Below are positions 32,869 to 42,946 of a stretch of DNA of 64,000 nt, in pieces. The notes under the pieces are model-generated. The model saw only the letters and a program-made list of their open reading frames with translations. It made no database searches and had not been told where the DNA came from. Source of the DNA: Aphanomyces cochlioides (Eukaryota; Oomycota; Saprolegniomycetes; Saprolegniales; Verrucalvaceae); NCBI GenBank assembly GCA_019828595.1, contig JAHQRK010000021.1, positions 1,178,001 through 1,242,000 of the forward strand. The letters are read 5' to 3'. Position 1 is the first letter of the stretch. Each line of letters starts with the position of its first letter. Position numbers and translations under genes: made by a program.

Positions 32869-33980
32869 TTGGCACACTGTCTAAATATTGATCACACTAT
32901 TTTCAATTTTGAAGAAGTGTTCCAACAGACTATGATGTTCCACCATGCTGTCTCCAAGAATCATGCTTCAGATAACACGAAGTATCACTGCCTCTATGGA
33001 TATTTTCTTCTTGGAATTTCGAAGACGAAGCTTTCAGAACTGTACGCCAAAAGTCCATCAACGATTACAGCGTGGATTCAAAAGTACGAAAAGGACGGCA
33101 GCATTTCTCGAGCATCTAAGAGGCCTCGGAATGGACAGAAGTTCACGACTTTTATGAAGAACTGGCTATTGAAGCTATATGAAGACGAGCCATTGCTGTG
33201 CTTGGACGAAGCGAAAGCAAAATTTGTCCATCGATTTTCCATATCCATACATGTATCGACGGTTTGGACCATTTTACGAGAGGCGGGCTTAACATGGAAA
33301 GTTCTTGAACAACGTGCGAACCAAATCAGTTACCAAGACATTATGCACTTTGCAAACGAACTGCAATCATTTTCTTGGCTCCTCTTCAACCTTGTATTTT
33401 CGGATGAAGTCAGTGTTGACGATCGCGAGATGATTCGATCTCACGGCTATTGCAAGCGAGGTGCAAAACTCCTGTACCGAGGTGGCTTTTCAAGAAAGTC
33501 CCGAGTGTCTCTGCTTTGCTTTCTTGGCTTGCATGGTCTTTTGGATTCGTTAATCACAGAAGGCACATTTACGAGACTCAAATTCGTCAATTGCTTACAA
33601 CAAATTGCCTGCTCTGACACAGTCAAGCAATACCCCGGGGAATATTCTGTCTGGATTCTGGACGGAGCCAAAATCCACTGTCACCTAAGCATTGTGTATT
33701 ATCTTCGATCCCTGGGCATTTTGCCGATATTCTTGCCTCGTATTGTCCATTTTTCAATCCCATTGAATTCCTGTTTGGCCTGGTCAAGCGGAAATTCAAG
33801 AATTTATCATATAGGGCCAAACATGACAACACTCAAATGCTTGTAGCCACTGCTCTCACCGATTTTACCAATTACAGCTTCAAGAAGATCTTCAGAAATT
33901 GTGGCTATGTTTCAAATGGTGAATTCAACCCAGGGGTGGGCTTTAATCAAGATGTAGCTGAGATAGGATTTAATGCGTGA
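32869..33980 (+). pseudogene. IS630/Tc1-like transposase, one frameshift near 33740
   Basis: An N-terminal HTH (GISKTKLSELYAKSPSTITAWIQKYEKDG) leads to a second HTH-like segment and the DDE_3 core: LVFSDEVSVDDREM (Asp), SVWILDGAKIHCH (Asp), then after a one-base shift FFNPIEFLFGLVKRKF (Glu). The protein ends at 33980 (DVAEIGFNA). The 34-residue-type D-D-E spacing is that of IS630/Tc1 relatives. The frame shift probably inactivates this copy. Confidence 0.7.
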
Positions 33981-34156
33981 ACGTGAAATCCATTCATTCA
34001 ATTCTTGTCTGGACGGATTTCATTGGATGCTTAAGTTGGCTTATGCATGCTGGAATGTAAATGATTAATGCCCCTTTTCCCTCATGAAGCATGCATTTTG
34101 ATCGCTCAATCATTCAATAAGAAAACGAACGACTTGCTTTGACAGAACGGTGCGTG

Positions 34157-35171
34157 TCAAATGTGATCGACGTCTTCAACATCTTCGATTTGATGCAAAA
34201 TTGCTTGTCCATACTCATTGTCGTTTGGAACAATGGCTGATTCAACTCCTTCCAATAATGCCGAGTTACTCTGGGTTGTGTCATGCGATGAGTTTATCTG
34301 TGACTCGACAGCTTGCAATAGGCGCTCCATTTCGCCGTGCTTTCGCTTGAGCGAGTTGAATATTTCTCCAACACCGGCAAGTTTTTTTGCAAAACTTTCG
34401 TTCATGGTGACAGCAATCGCGAGACCACGACGAACGTTTTCATTTTCTACCTCGGGGTCCTCAGGGGCATGGGCAAAAAGATGAATCAGATGTGCTGGTG
34501 GAGCTTGTGCGACCATTGATTCTTGAAGATGTGGCTCAGACGCTTGGATTTGAGCTGCCCACATGTGCCAGTTAATATCTTGAGATCGGTACGTGTCCTT
34601 GTGGGTTGTCTTGGGTTTTGTTTTTAATGCCAAAAGCGCTGCTGTCGTAGCTGCTCCAGCGCGATCCCTTTCAGCTGGAAGAATCAAGGCATGCTCAACC
34701 GTAAGCCATACTTGCTTCGACGAGACAGAGTTCGAATATCGATGGACATGCAAGTTGACGCATTTGTTCAACCAAGCTTGCAAGATAGTCGATGACAGCG
34801 CATTGAAGCCCAAGGTCCTCTTCGAGGGGGGATAGAATAAGACAAATTTGTCGATGTCTGCTGGGTCAGGAGCGCATTGAAGCCCAAGGTCCTCTTCGAG
34901 GGGGATAGAATAAGACAAATTTGTCGATGTCTGCTGGGTCAGGAGTCGTTGAGGACGACCAAGTTGGCTCCGTTTCTTCGGAAATTATGACTTCGCGTTT
35001 CAGATGCGGCAACACCGTAGTCGTTACGAGCTCTTTAAAATGATCGACAGAAGAGGCTTCGACAGTTAATTGCTCCAATACCGTTCCAGAAGACTGGCCC
35101 TTGAAATTACGGAGACTTGGCACTAGATGCACAATGTAGATTGCATGCTGTTGGGCGGATTGATCTTCCAT
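34157..35171 (-). pseudogene. Second ORF of the IS630-like element (unknown, tandem duplication breaks frame)
   Basis: The start at 35171 (MEDQSAQQHAIYIVHLVPSL) runs in frame to about 34945. There a 74-bp duplication repeats DPADIDKFVLFYPP and shifts the frame, which continues from 34918 to 34157 (AWLNKCVNLHVHRYSN...KHGEMERLLQAVESQ...). The protein ends in an acidic tail (IEDVEDVDHI). I do not recognise the family. Its position, convergent with the transposase, suggests an accessory transposition protein. Confidence 0.5.
34797..34945. repeat. Tandem duplication, 74/73 bp
   Basis: Two adjacent copies of a unit beginning AGCGCATTGAAGCCCAAGG, differing by one G in a G-run. It duplicates part of the minus-strand ORF. 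Confidence 0.85.
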
Positions 35172-35366
35172 GTAATCGTTCGGGTTTCGCGGTATCTTTG
35201 ATCAAAACTTTTTTAAACGTTTAAAACGTCTGCTACATTTAAAAAACACGAATCAAACACTTCAAATATTTTGACTTGGAATTTGTATGCGTCAATTGTT
35301 GCGTCAATCGTCTTGCGTCAAAATTAATTTAGCACGATTCCAGTTTTTTATTCGAAACACAATATA

Positions 35367-36316
35367 TCGACCAATCAAATGTCCTTCCTTTGTTTCATAT
35401 TACTGACGACTAAATTCAAAGAAGATTTGCATGAATGTCTCTAGTAAAGTGAAACATTTTGCTTCATATTACTGGCGAATATTTGAACGATAATGCCGTC
35501 AGTAAAACGAAGCAGAGGTCGATAAGAAATACTGTACAAGAGTATGACTTGGCTTGGGCGGCTCTTCCGAGCGTCTGCGAGTTGTATGATGGATGAAGGA
35601 CGGTGAAGATCAGTGGCCGTGAGCAGCTTCTTGAAAGGGGCCATTCTAACATGAGATGCAGGCTCGCCATAAAAAGGGGTCGTTTGCCTTTGGTTTAGTC
35701 GACGACCAAGAGGACCAAGTCGTCATGATCCTCAATGGTGAGATCCTTTTGGTTGAGCCTACACGATAGCATCTGTCGTAACTATTGCTTGACGTCTCCA
35801 GGATCTCGAGGTGGAGGTGGTGGTATGGCGAGAAGAGGAGCGTCGTGCGGCGTGAAGCGTTCTTCTTGGCGTCAGTCTGTTGCGCCGGTGTTGATTGAGT
35901 TCTGCACCCCCCAATCACCAATAGAACTCTAAACCAAAAACGATGCGTTTGGGAAAAAATGCAGTGATATTCATTATATGCATACAGTGCTATACTATAA
36001 ATCAGTTATTTCTATATAAAATCGACTTGGGTGAAAAAGTACTATATATATATGACACTGACATCTCACCATGTCACTCGTATTTCTCAAACATGGAGCA
36101 TATGCATACATCGGAAATATTGACCAAAACAAGGCACACATCGAATGACACTCCTATTACCATAAGCATATGTCATGTTCGGAGAAGAGCCCCGAATATC
36201 AATGGACACCAAACGTTCGAAAAAGTAGGGAACCACTGGTCCAGCATAATCGCAAACGACTGGCTTATGGAGCTTTAGAAACAGTCAGCATTATAAGCAT
36301 TTCACTAGCGTATTTA
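35367..36316. other. Non-coding region with one decayed gene fragment
   Basis: Apart from the pseudogene at 35640-35930 no gene is recognised. TTCATATTACTG(A/G)CGA occurs twice (35395 and 35463). Confidence 0.45.
35640..35930 (-). pseudogene. Decayed copy of the Cys/His family gene at 30837
   Basis: The minus strand matches 30985-31130 at the nucleotide level (QQ(R/T)DAKKN, the Pro-codon run CCACCACCTCCACCTCGAG, then GACGTCAAGCAATAGTTACGACAG against ACATCAGGCAAGAGCTACGACAG), but the frame is scrambled and the Cys/His part is missing. Confidence 0.5.
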
Positions 36317-36453
36317 ATGTCTCGCGATACCATAAGTCGCCTGCTTGCTGCGTCAGCCGAGGAAACGAACAACCTCCAACGAACCAACCTACTCTTTGAG
36401 AGTACCGTCCGCGAAGTGGAGGACGCTGATCCAACTGATGTACCATCTGCGTT
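36317..36453 (+). pseudogene. DDE_4 transposase N-terminal fragment (left of Polinton)
   Basis: Met at 36317 begins MSRDTISRLLAASAEETNN and runs in frame to the target duplication. Its continuation lies beyond the Polinton at 53628, in the same frame once one TGCGTT copy is discounted. The 15181 homologue has a comparable acidic N-terminal leader before its MDRFFHQAGNAVL segment. Confidence 0.65.
36448..36453. repeat. Polinton target-site duplication TGCGTT (left)
   Basis: The same hexamer is at 53628-53633. Six-base duplications are characteristic of Polinton integration. Confidence 0.9.
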
Positions 36454-36733
36454 AGTAATAGCTGTTAAAGGTATATCGTGGCCACTTCAAAATTCTCATG
36501 ACGAGAAGCATTAGTAAGGCATCATCCATTAGCTAAGAATGGATTCTCACCCATTTCCACAACCATACGCTAGAGACACCCTCGAGCAAAAAACACAATT
36601 AACACTTGTGGAAGTGTCCAAAGGCAAAATGATCACCACTCAAAGCATTTTGCATCACCAGCATAATCTTGACCTTCATACAGAAAATTTTAAAATTCAT
36701 TTGATCTTGAACAATAATTATTTATAGTATAAT
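36454..36733 (+). repeat. Polinton left terminal inverted repeat (280 bp)
   Basis: Matches 53348-53627 in reverse complement with differences seen at only two sites (G/T near 36540, G/A near 36726). High identity implies a recent insertion. Confidence 0.95.
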
Positions 36734-36750
36734 ACAACAAATAATCACAA

Positions 36751-36906
36751 ATGGCTCCACCAAAGAAATCACCCGAAGACAAAAAACCAAGAGTTCAGGT
36801 GAATCACGATTATTACTACAAACATCAACAACGCATCTTGGATCGAATTAATGCTAGAAATCACTACAAAAGAGAAGTTAATTTGTTAAGACAAATCAAT
36901 GTTTAA
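36751..36906 (+). CDS. Small basic protein, 51 aa, unknown
   Basis: Met 36751 to TAA 36904-36906, beginning MAPPKKSPEDKKPRVQ and Tyr/His/Arg-rich after that (DYYYKHQQRILDRINARNHY). The PPKKSPEDKKPR stretch looks like a nuclear localisation signal. It starts 18 bp inside the left inverted repeat, ahead of the polymerase gene. The family is unknown; it might be a DNA-binding or terminal protein, which is speculation. Confidence 0.45.
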   Translation: MAPPKKSPEDKKPRVQVNHDYYYKHQQRILDRINARNHYKREVNLLRQINV

Positions 36907-37022
36907 GACACAGAATTTTGATATTTTCTAAGCTATATTTTTTTATTCCAACTCATATACATCTTCAAGAAAAACAATTTGATCTTGAAAGAAAAATTGT
37001 AATTATATAGATCTGAAAAATT

Positions 37023-40000
37023 ATGTCTTCAAAAGCTAATAATGCAATTAAAGCAACTAGAGCCAAGTCAGTAGTCTATCAACAGGCTAAATCACTTGGT
37101 CTCCCCGTTAGATGGGATATGAAAATATCCAAGATCCAAGAAATCCTAAATCAACCACAACGTAAAGCTGACTCTCAGACTAAAATTGCATCAGTCTTTA
37201 AGATGTATAAAGCTAAATCACAATTAAGTGATTTCAAAGCATTAAAGAAGGTTAACAGTTATCAAACAACAACTTTGCTTCTTGAACAATTTAAGCGAAT
37301 TCGTCCAAACATCATTGCTCCTGCCGACAAAAACTTATTAGTTCATTTTCTGGATATAGATGGATCAACTCTTCGAACGTATCATTTGAATTCTAATCAA
37401 GTAAATATTGAAAATCTTTATATAACTGAAAATAATGAATACACATCCGGAGCTGATGTTGATCTTAACATTCTTCCAACAACAATGATAACGTTAGAAT
37501 GGATTGAAGATCCAAAGCAATCCAGATCATCTCGCAAAAACTTTTTCCGTTATTTAACAAAAGCAGATTATTTACTTGACCAATTTCAAGTATATCCTGA
37601 ATCACCAAATGGTCTTCCAAAAGAATCAGAAATTCCATGCTTTCTATATGCTCTTGAGCAAGGAGGAGTTTCAAAAGTCATTGTTAATAAAATTAAGCAA
37701 CTAATGTTTCATTCAGGTATTACAACTAATTTGTTTAAAAAAATAGCAGAAAAGTTTAAGTTAAGATTGGAAGTAAAAACCTATAAAAACAATAATGGAG
37801 TTAAAAGTTATAATATTAATAATTATGGACCTCATAGTAACAATGTAATTCGTCTTGGAGTAACGCCAAAACACGTATTTGCTATTAAAGAAACTAAAAT
37901 CACTCTAACAGCTCTTAATAATCCAGAAATTGTAAAAATAGAAGGATCGACTGAATTTATACTTCATCACGGACGAGTTAGTTATAATTCAAAACGAATC
38001 AAGTTTCTTGACAGTTTTGAAGTCATTTCACATTTATATCACAACAGAGATAAATTACTTATTCCTATTACTCAAAGTAATGTTCCTAAACTACTTAACA
38101 ATGAGTATCAAAAAGTTGATTCATTATATGAAGAAGACTTTGATGAGAATACATTCAAAGAAATTGGACGTGTTGATGGTACAATGAAATTTGGTCAATC
38201 GCCTTTCAATCAAGTAATTAATAAATACACTAAACAATATGAAGAAATAATCAACTTTAATGTTATCTATTTCGATTTTGAAACATTAGTAAATAATGAT
38301 AACGAGCACGTTGCCTACTGCATATCTTTCAAGATCCTAAAGTATAAATTTAGAAAGCTGTATTCAACAGGCGAAACACAAAACTTTTATGGGTTTGACT
38401 GTGCTCAACGATTTCTAGAGTCAATTCCCGAAAAGAGTCATAATTTACTTTGGGCTCACAATGCTGGATTCGATTTGCGTTTTCTAATGAAACACGTAAC
38501 AAGCTTTTCTCAAAAGAGCAATATGATAGAATGCGGAACTCGACTAAAGCAAGCTCATTGCTTTTATAAAAGCTCTGAACTTGTAGTCAAATGCTCAATG
38601 AGTTTTATTAATAGCAAACTTGCAAAACTTCCAAAGATGTTCAAGGATGCAAGCAAAGATCTTAACTTAGAAAAAGAATCATTTCCTCATGACTTCATAA
38701 ATGAAAACAACTTCAAGTCAATGTGGAAGCTTAGCTATCTCAATGGATTTGAAGACAAAGGAGCTATGATTGCCAACGCAAACAAAATCGGTGCAGTAAT
38801 TGAAGACCAAATCGATATCCAGAAGTATGCTATACATTATTGTAATCGCGATGTTGATGTTCTTCACACTTGTTTTGAAGCTTTCAGAATGATGTTTATT
38901 AATCGTTTCAACATTGATGTATATCGATTTATGTCTATGCCATCAATTGCTTATGCAATTCAACATAATCAAGGTTGCTTTGATGGTTGCTATGAACAAA
39001 ATGGAATCGTTCTGGGATTTATCAGACAAGCTATTGTTGGAGGACGAGTTATGACTCGAGATAATAAGAAGTATCACATTAAACATCAATTATCGGATTT
39101 TGATGCTGTTTCACTATATCCATCAGGACAATCAATATTAAGCGGTTATGTAAAAGGTAAAGCAAAATTCTTTAAGGATACAATTCCGAATAATGCTGAT
39201 TATTACATTGCTCGAGTTAGATTTAACTCTATCGGAAAACATCAAAGTTTTCCACTTTTAAGTATTCAACAAGATGGATCACGTGGTTTTACAAATGATA
39301 TCATAGGACAAACAATGGTTATTGGAAAGCAAGCTCTTGAAGATATTGTAAAATTTCAAAATGCTACATATACGGTAATTGAAGGTTGTTATTGGGATGA
39401 AGGTTTTAATCCAAAGATAGTAGAAGCAGTAAAAGAATTATTCAACGAACGACTTAAGTTGAAAAAAGAAGGCAATCCTCTACAAGAAGGAATCAAATTG
39501 CTCCTCAATAGCGCTTACGGAAAGCTAATTCAAAAACCAATTGTAAAAGAGAAGATACTTGTCAAAGGATCTGACGAGATTAAAGAGCGAACAAAACGAA
39601 AGATTCATAAAATGATTTCAAGAACGCCAATTACTGATGATTTGGCATTATTTGAAGAACACAAATATCTCTATGAACATTATTCACCAGCTCATCTTGG
39701 AGTTCAGATACTCGATTCTTCAAAACATATTATGAATGAAGTTATGTGTCTTGCAGAAGATATTAAAGCTAACATTTGGTATCAGGATACAGATTCGATG
39801 ATGATTGATCGTGATGGGGTTCCAAAATTGGCAATCGCTTTTAAAGAAAAATATGGAAGAGAACTAATTGGAAAGCAAATGGGGCAATTTCATACAGATT
39901 TTAGTCTTGAAGGTTCAAAAGGAGAGGTTTATGCTAAGGAGTCAATATTCTTAGGAAAAAAAGCTATGTGAATGTGCTATCTTGCGATGGTAATGATGTT

Positions 40001-40195
40001 GAGGGACATCATATTCGTATGAAGGGTATTCCTGGAAAGCTTCTTAAAGAAAATCCTCTCGAAAAGTATGTGAAGATGTATAATGGTGAATCAATGGAAT
40101 TTGATCTAAGCGAATGTTGTTCAATCGACATTAACACTAAGACACAAAAGGTAAGCAAGAGATTGAAGTTTACAAGAAAAGTTTCATTTGCTTAG
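37023..40195 (+). CDS. POLB: Protein-primed family B DNA polymerase, frameshift near the C terminus
   Basis: The main frame gives 982 residues (37023-39971) and a further 75-residue frame (39968-40195) holds the last part. Exonuclease motifs: YFDFETL near residue 417 (Exo I), HNAGFD near 480 (Exo II), YCNRDVDVLH near 606 (Exo III). Polymerase motifs: DFDAVSLYPS near 692 (A), LLNSAYGKL near 826 (B), YQDTDSMMID near 919 (C). The long palm insertions are those of protein-primed polymerases. It replicates the element DNA from protein-primed ends, consistent with the inverted repeats. A one-base loss next to a seven-A run near 39960 separates the C-terminal thumb region (GNDVEGHHIRMKGIPGKLL), either a mutation or a homopolymer error. 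Confidence 0.93.
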
Positions 40196-40204
40196 ATATA
40201 TAAT

Positions 40205-41293
40205 ATGTCTGCACTTCTTAAAAAATTATACTATGATCCAAAGATTGGATTCATTAGCGCAACAGCATTGTATAAAAAAGCAAAAGAACTTAATAATTCT
40301 ATTACTCTAAAACAAGTTCGCGATTGGTATAAGAAACAAACTGATATTCAACAGCATTCAGCTCAAAACAAGAAATTTCCTGAGTTCAAAATTGCAAGCA
40401 ACAATCCAAACTCATGGCAAATGGATTTAGCTTTTTGGCAAAAACAACCAATATTTATCGCAATCAATATTAACAGTCGAATCGGCTTCGCCAAATTGTT
40501 GAAAAACAAAACTGCGCCTGTAGTTAGAAAAGCAATAGAAGAATTTCTTTCTCGAAACAAAACACATTCGTTTACATCAGATAATGGAAATGAGTTTATG
40601 AATAAAAAAGTTCAAGAATTGTTAACAAAAGAACATATCAGTCATTACGCTGGAGAGTCTGGGGATCATACAATTCTAGGCAAGGTAGATCGATTCATTA
40701 GAACGTTAAAATCAAGACTAACCAAAATGTTCGAGACAGGAATCTTTAAAAAGCTAACTCAAAAGCATCTAAACGATGCAATTTCAAATTACAATGACAC
40801 GGAACATTCATCCATTCATGCAACGCCAAATGAGATGAAAGGAAAAGTCATATTTTCCGAAAATGATCATAACCAAAATGTAGCAAAGCAAGTCTTAGAA
40901 AGCATCCCGATTGGCTCAAAAGTACGTTACAAATTGAAACCAAAAAATCCATTTCAAAAAGAAGGTGCTAAATATTCAAAATCCGTTTATGAATTTATTG
41001 GATTAGATGGACTAAAGACGCATTTACGATCAAAAAATAATCACGTCGTATATAAACCAGTTAATGATATAAAAATAGTAGAAGCTCAAACTACTGACGC
41101 TGATGGAAGAGCAAATGACATTTATGAAGCTGAGAAAATTTTAAGTCACAAGAAACTAAAAAATGGTCAATACAAATATCTGGTTAAATGGGCTGATGGA
41201 AGTGAATCATGGGAGCCTCAGAAGAATCTAAGAATATTTAATAAAAATCAAATGAGTCAATTAGAAAAAAATTATTTTGCACAGGTAATATAA
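40205..41293 (+). CDS. INT: Retroviral-type (rve) integrase with C-terminal chromodomain
   Basis: 362 residues, starting 9 bp after the polymerase frame. The core shows the first Asp in SWQMDLAFW (about residue 79) and the second in FTSDNGNEF (about residue 124). The position where Polinton integrases normally have Glu reads Asp (HTILGKVDRFIRTLKSRL, about residue 161). The C-terminal 60 residues form a chromodomain (YEAEKILSHKK...YLVKWADGSESWEPQKNL). It inserts the linear element DNA, making 6-bp duplications; the chromodomain may steer insertion to marked chromatin. Length and architecture are usual for Polintons. The D-D-D reading is noted as a finding. Confidence 0.93.
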   Translation: MSALLKKLYYDPKIGFISATALYKKAKELNNSITLKQVRDWYKKQTDIQQHSAQNKKFPEFKIASNNPNSWQMDLAFWQKQPIFIAININSRIGFAKLLKNKTAPVVRKAIEEFLSRNKTHSFTSDNGNEFMNKKVQELLTKEHISHYAGESGDHTILGKVDRFIRTLKSRLTKMFETGIFKKLTQKHLNDAISNYNDTEHSSIHATPNEMKGKVIFSENDHNQNVAKQVLESIPIGSKVRYKLKPKNPFQKEGAKYSKSVYEFIGLDGLKTHLRSKNNHVVYKPVNDIKIVEAQTTDADGRANDIYEAEKILSHKKLKNGQYKYLVKWADGSESWEPQKNLRIFNKNQMSQLEKNYFAQVI

Positions 41294-41331
41294 ACTACCA
41301 AATATATATACGTTAATTAATTCGTAGTAAA

Positions 41332-42663
41332 ATGTATCCGAGCTATAAGGATCTCGCTGATAAAAAAGCAAAATTACAAGAATATTATGATCAAATCAAA
41401 CTTGATAAAAAGATCGATGCTATTAAACAAAAGGCATATGAAACTGCTATTTGGAGTAGTGATGTTGCATCAAATGTAATTCTACCAAAACCTCAAATGT
41501 CTTCAAATATTGGCAGAACAATTGAAATTCAAACAGATTCATCAAACCCAAGAACCATTGAAGTTCAAACCGAATCAAACGGTAGAACTATACAAACCCA
41601 AACTAAACGAAATACGAAAGCCAGATCTGCTCAAACCGAGCCAATGGGTATTACAACTGGAACTCAATATGAAAGTAATCCAAGATACGAACCCAGAATT
41701 AAAACAAGGGATCAAATCAAATTAGAAAATATGCCCCCTGTCGAAACAAGAAATCGTTTCAGAATTTTGTCTGATGAAGACGACGAAGAGTCAAAACCAA
41801 TATTTCCCGCAGAGGATAACAAAAAAACTCCAAGAGAACAAATTATAAAACTTTATAAGGACAATTGGAACTTCTTTAAAACAAGAAAGATTTCTCCGAT
41901 ATTACTAAATGGTGATGAAGATAAGAGTGTATACTTGGGAAGATCGGGAAGACTATTTACCATACGGAGTGATCATGAAAATAAGAATAAACGTATAATT
42001 GATTACGATTGGGTTGCTACAAAAGAAAAAATTGACAAAATTATTGATGAAAATAGACGTGTGAATGGCATCCGACAAGGCGTTACTCAAATGTCAATTA
42101 AAAGCGAACCTGATATCAAAATGGAAGGCCAAGGCTTTAAATTAATCGCCCGTAAAAAACTCATTGGACGAGGCTTAATCGGCGCGGGAATTTCGCATTT
42201 ACATAATTTTGAAAAAGATTATTTATATCGACCTCTTGGAGCTAAATATGTCAATTTGAAAGCTCTTGGTCAAGGATATTTAAGTTTACGCCATCCGTCT
42301 GGTAATTCCTGTTTTAAACGATTAAAAATGTCAGATAAACTACTTCAAATCATCAAAATCTTGTTATTTGATGGAGTTATTGATTATAGTCTTTATAATC
42401 AGCTTGACAACAAAGATAAAATTGCGTTTTACGATACTCTAAAAGTTTGTAAACTATTAAATTCGTTTAAAGAAACTATTAGCGATCCACGAGATGGTAG
42501 TGATAAATATGTTGCTGAATTCAATAAGCTCATTGGTGAAATCAAGATCGGTAATGATAATCCTTTGATCAAATCGGAACTAAAGAAGATGTCGATTCAT
42601 TTATTTCAAAATGGAATTTTAAGCGATAAACAATTCAATGATATTTTGATGATGACAATATAG
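41332..42663 (+). CDS. Unknown Polinton protein, 443 aa, with a five-fold QT-motif array
   Basis: Follows the integrase by 38 bp. Residues 1-60 are charged and helical. Residues 62-114 contain five motifs (IEIQTD, IEVQTE, IQTQTK, SAQTEP, TGTQYE) whose Gln residues (67, 79, 90, 101, 112) are 11-12 apart. Residues 140-165 are acidic. Residues 264-286 hold MEGQG, LIGRG and LIGAG, each fitting the adenain-type (M/I/L)xGx-G cleavage pattern. The C-terminal half (300-443) includes YRPLGAKYVNLKALGQGYLSL and a helical tail. Its place between the integrase and the pVI-like gene suggests a virion or virion-assembly protein. No family recognised. Confidence 0.75.
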   Translation: MYPSYKDLADKKAKLQEYYDQIKLDKKIDAIKQKAYETAIWSSDVASNVILPKPQMSSNIGRTIEIQTDSSNPRTIEVQTESNGRTIQTQTKRNTKARSAQTEPMGITTGTQYESNPRYEPRIKTRDQIKLENMPPVETRNRFRILSDEDDEESKPIFPAEDNKKTPREQIIKLYKDNWNFFKTRKISPILLNGDEDKSVYLGRSGRLFTIRSDHENKNKRIIDYDWVATKEKIDKIIDENRRVNGIRQGVTQMSIKSEPDIKMEGQGFKLIARKKLIGRGLIGAGISHLHNFEKDYLYRPLGAKYVNLKALGQGYLSLRHPSGNSCFKRLKMSDKLLQIIKILLFDGVIDYSLYNQLDNKDKIAFYDTLKVCKLLNSFKETISDPRDGSDKYVAEFNKLIGEIKIGNDNPLIKSELKKMSIHLFQNGILSDKQFNDILMMTI

Positions 42664-42668
42664 AAGCT

Positions 42669-42875
42669 ATGAAAACGATTAATGTTAAACATCCATTTTT
42701 AAAAATATATAATAAAAAGGCCAAAGAAAATGAAGATAGACTAATTGAAACGATGGAAAACTTAATCATTGATAATACAGAACCAAAATCAAGTTTTCAA
42801 AGATATGGACCGTCTATTGATGAATATAAAAGAAAAAAGAAATTAGAGCAAAAATCAAAGACATTTGCTCTTTAA
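42669..42875 (+). CDS. Small charged Polinton protein, 68 aa
   Basis: Starts 5 bp after the preceding stop, so probably co-transcribed. Lys/Glu-rich, no Cys, no membrane segment (LIETMENLIIDNTEPKSSFQR). Unknown function. Tight spacing and lack of overlap support a real gene. Confidence 0.5.
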   Translation: MKTINVKHPFLKIYNKKAKENEDRLIETMENLIIDNTEPKSSFQRYGPSIDEYKRKKKLEQKSKTFAL

Positions 42876-42946
42876 GATGATTTAATAATATATTTTTATT
42901 TTTTATGTAATTCATAAAATATAGACTTCGTTTAAATCAACGAAAT

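Larger units (their letters stand above)
32763..35366. mobile_element. IS630/Tc1-like two-gene transposon (about 2.6 kb)
   Basis: The left end reads TATTGTGGATTTGG...CTGGAATTTTGCA, and the right end inverted reads TATTGTGTTTCG...CTGGAATCGTGCT, next to TA dinucleotides. It holds a DDE_3-type transposase on the plus strand and a second ORF on the minus strand. The ends and internal TTGACGCA motifs recur in the MITE at 7319-7588. Exact boundaries are uncertain by a few bases. Confidence 0.6.
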
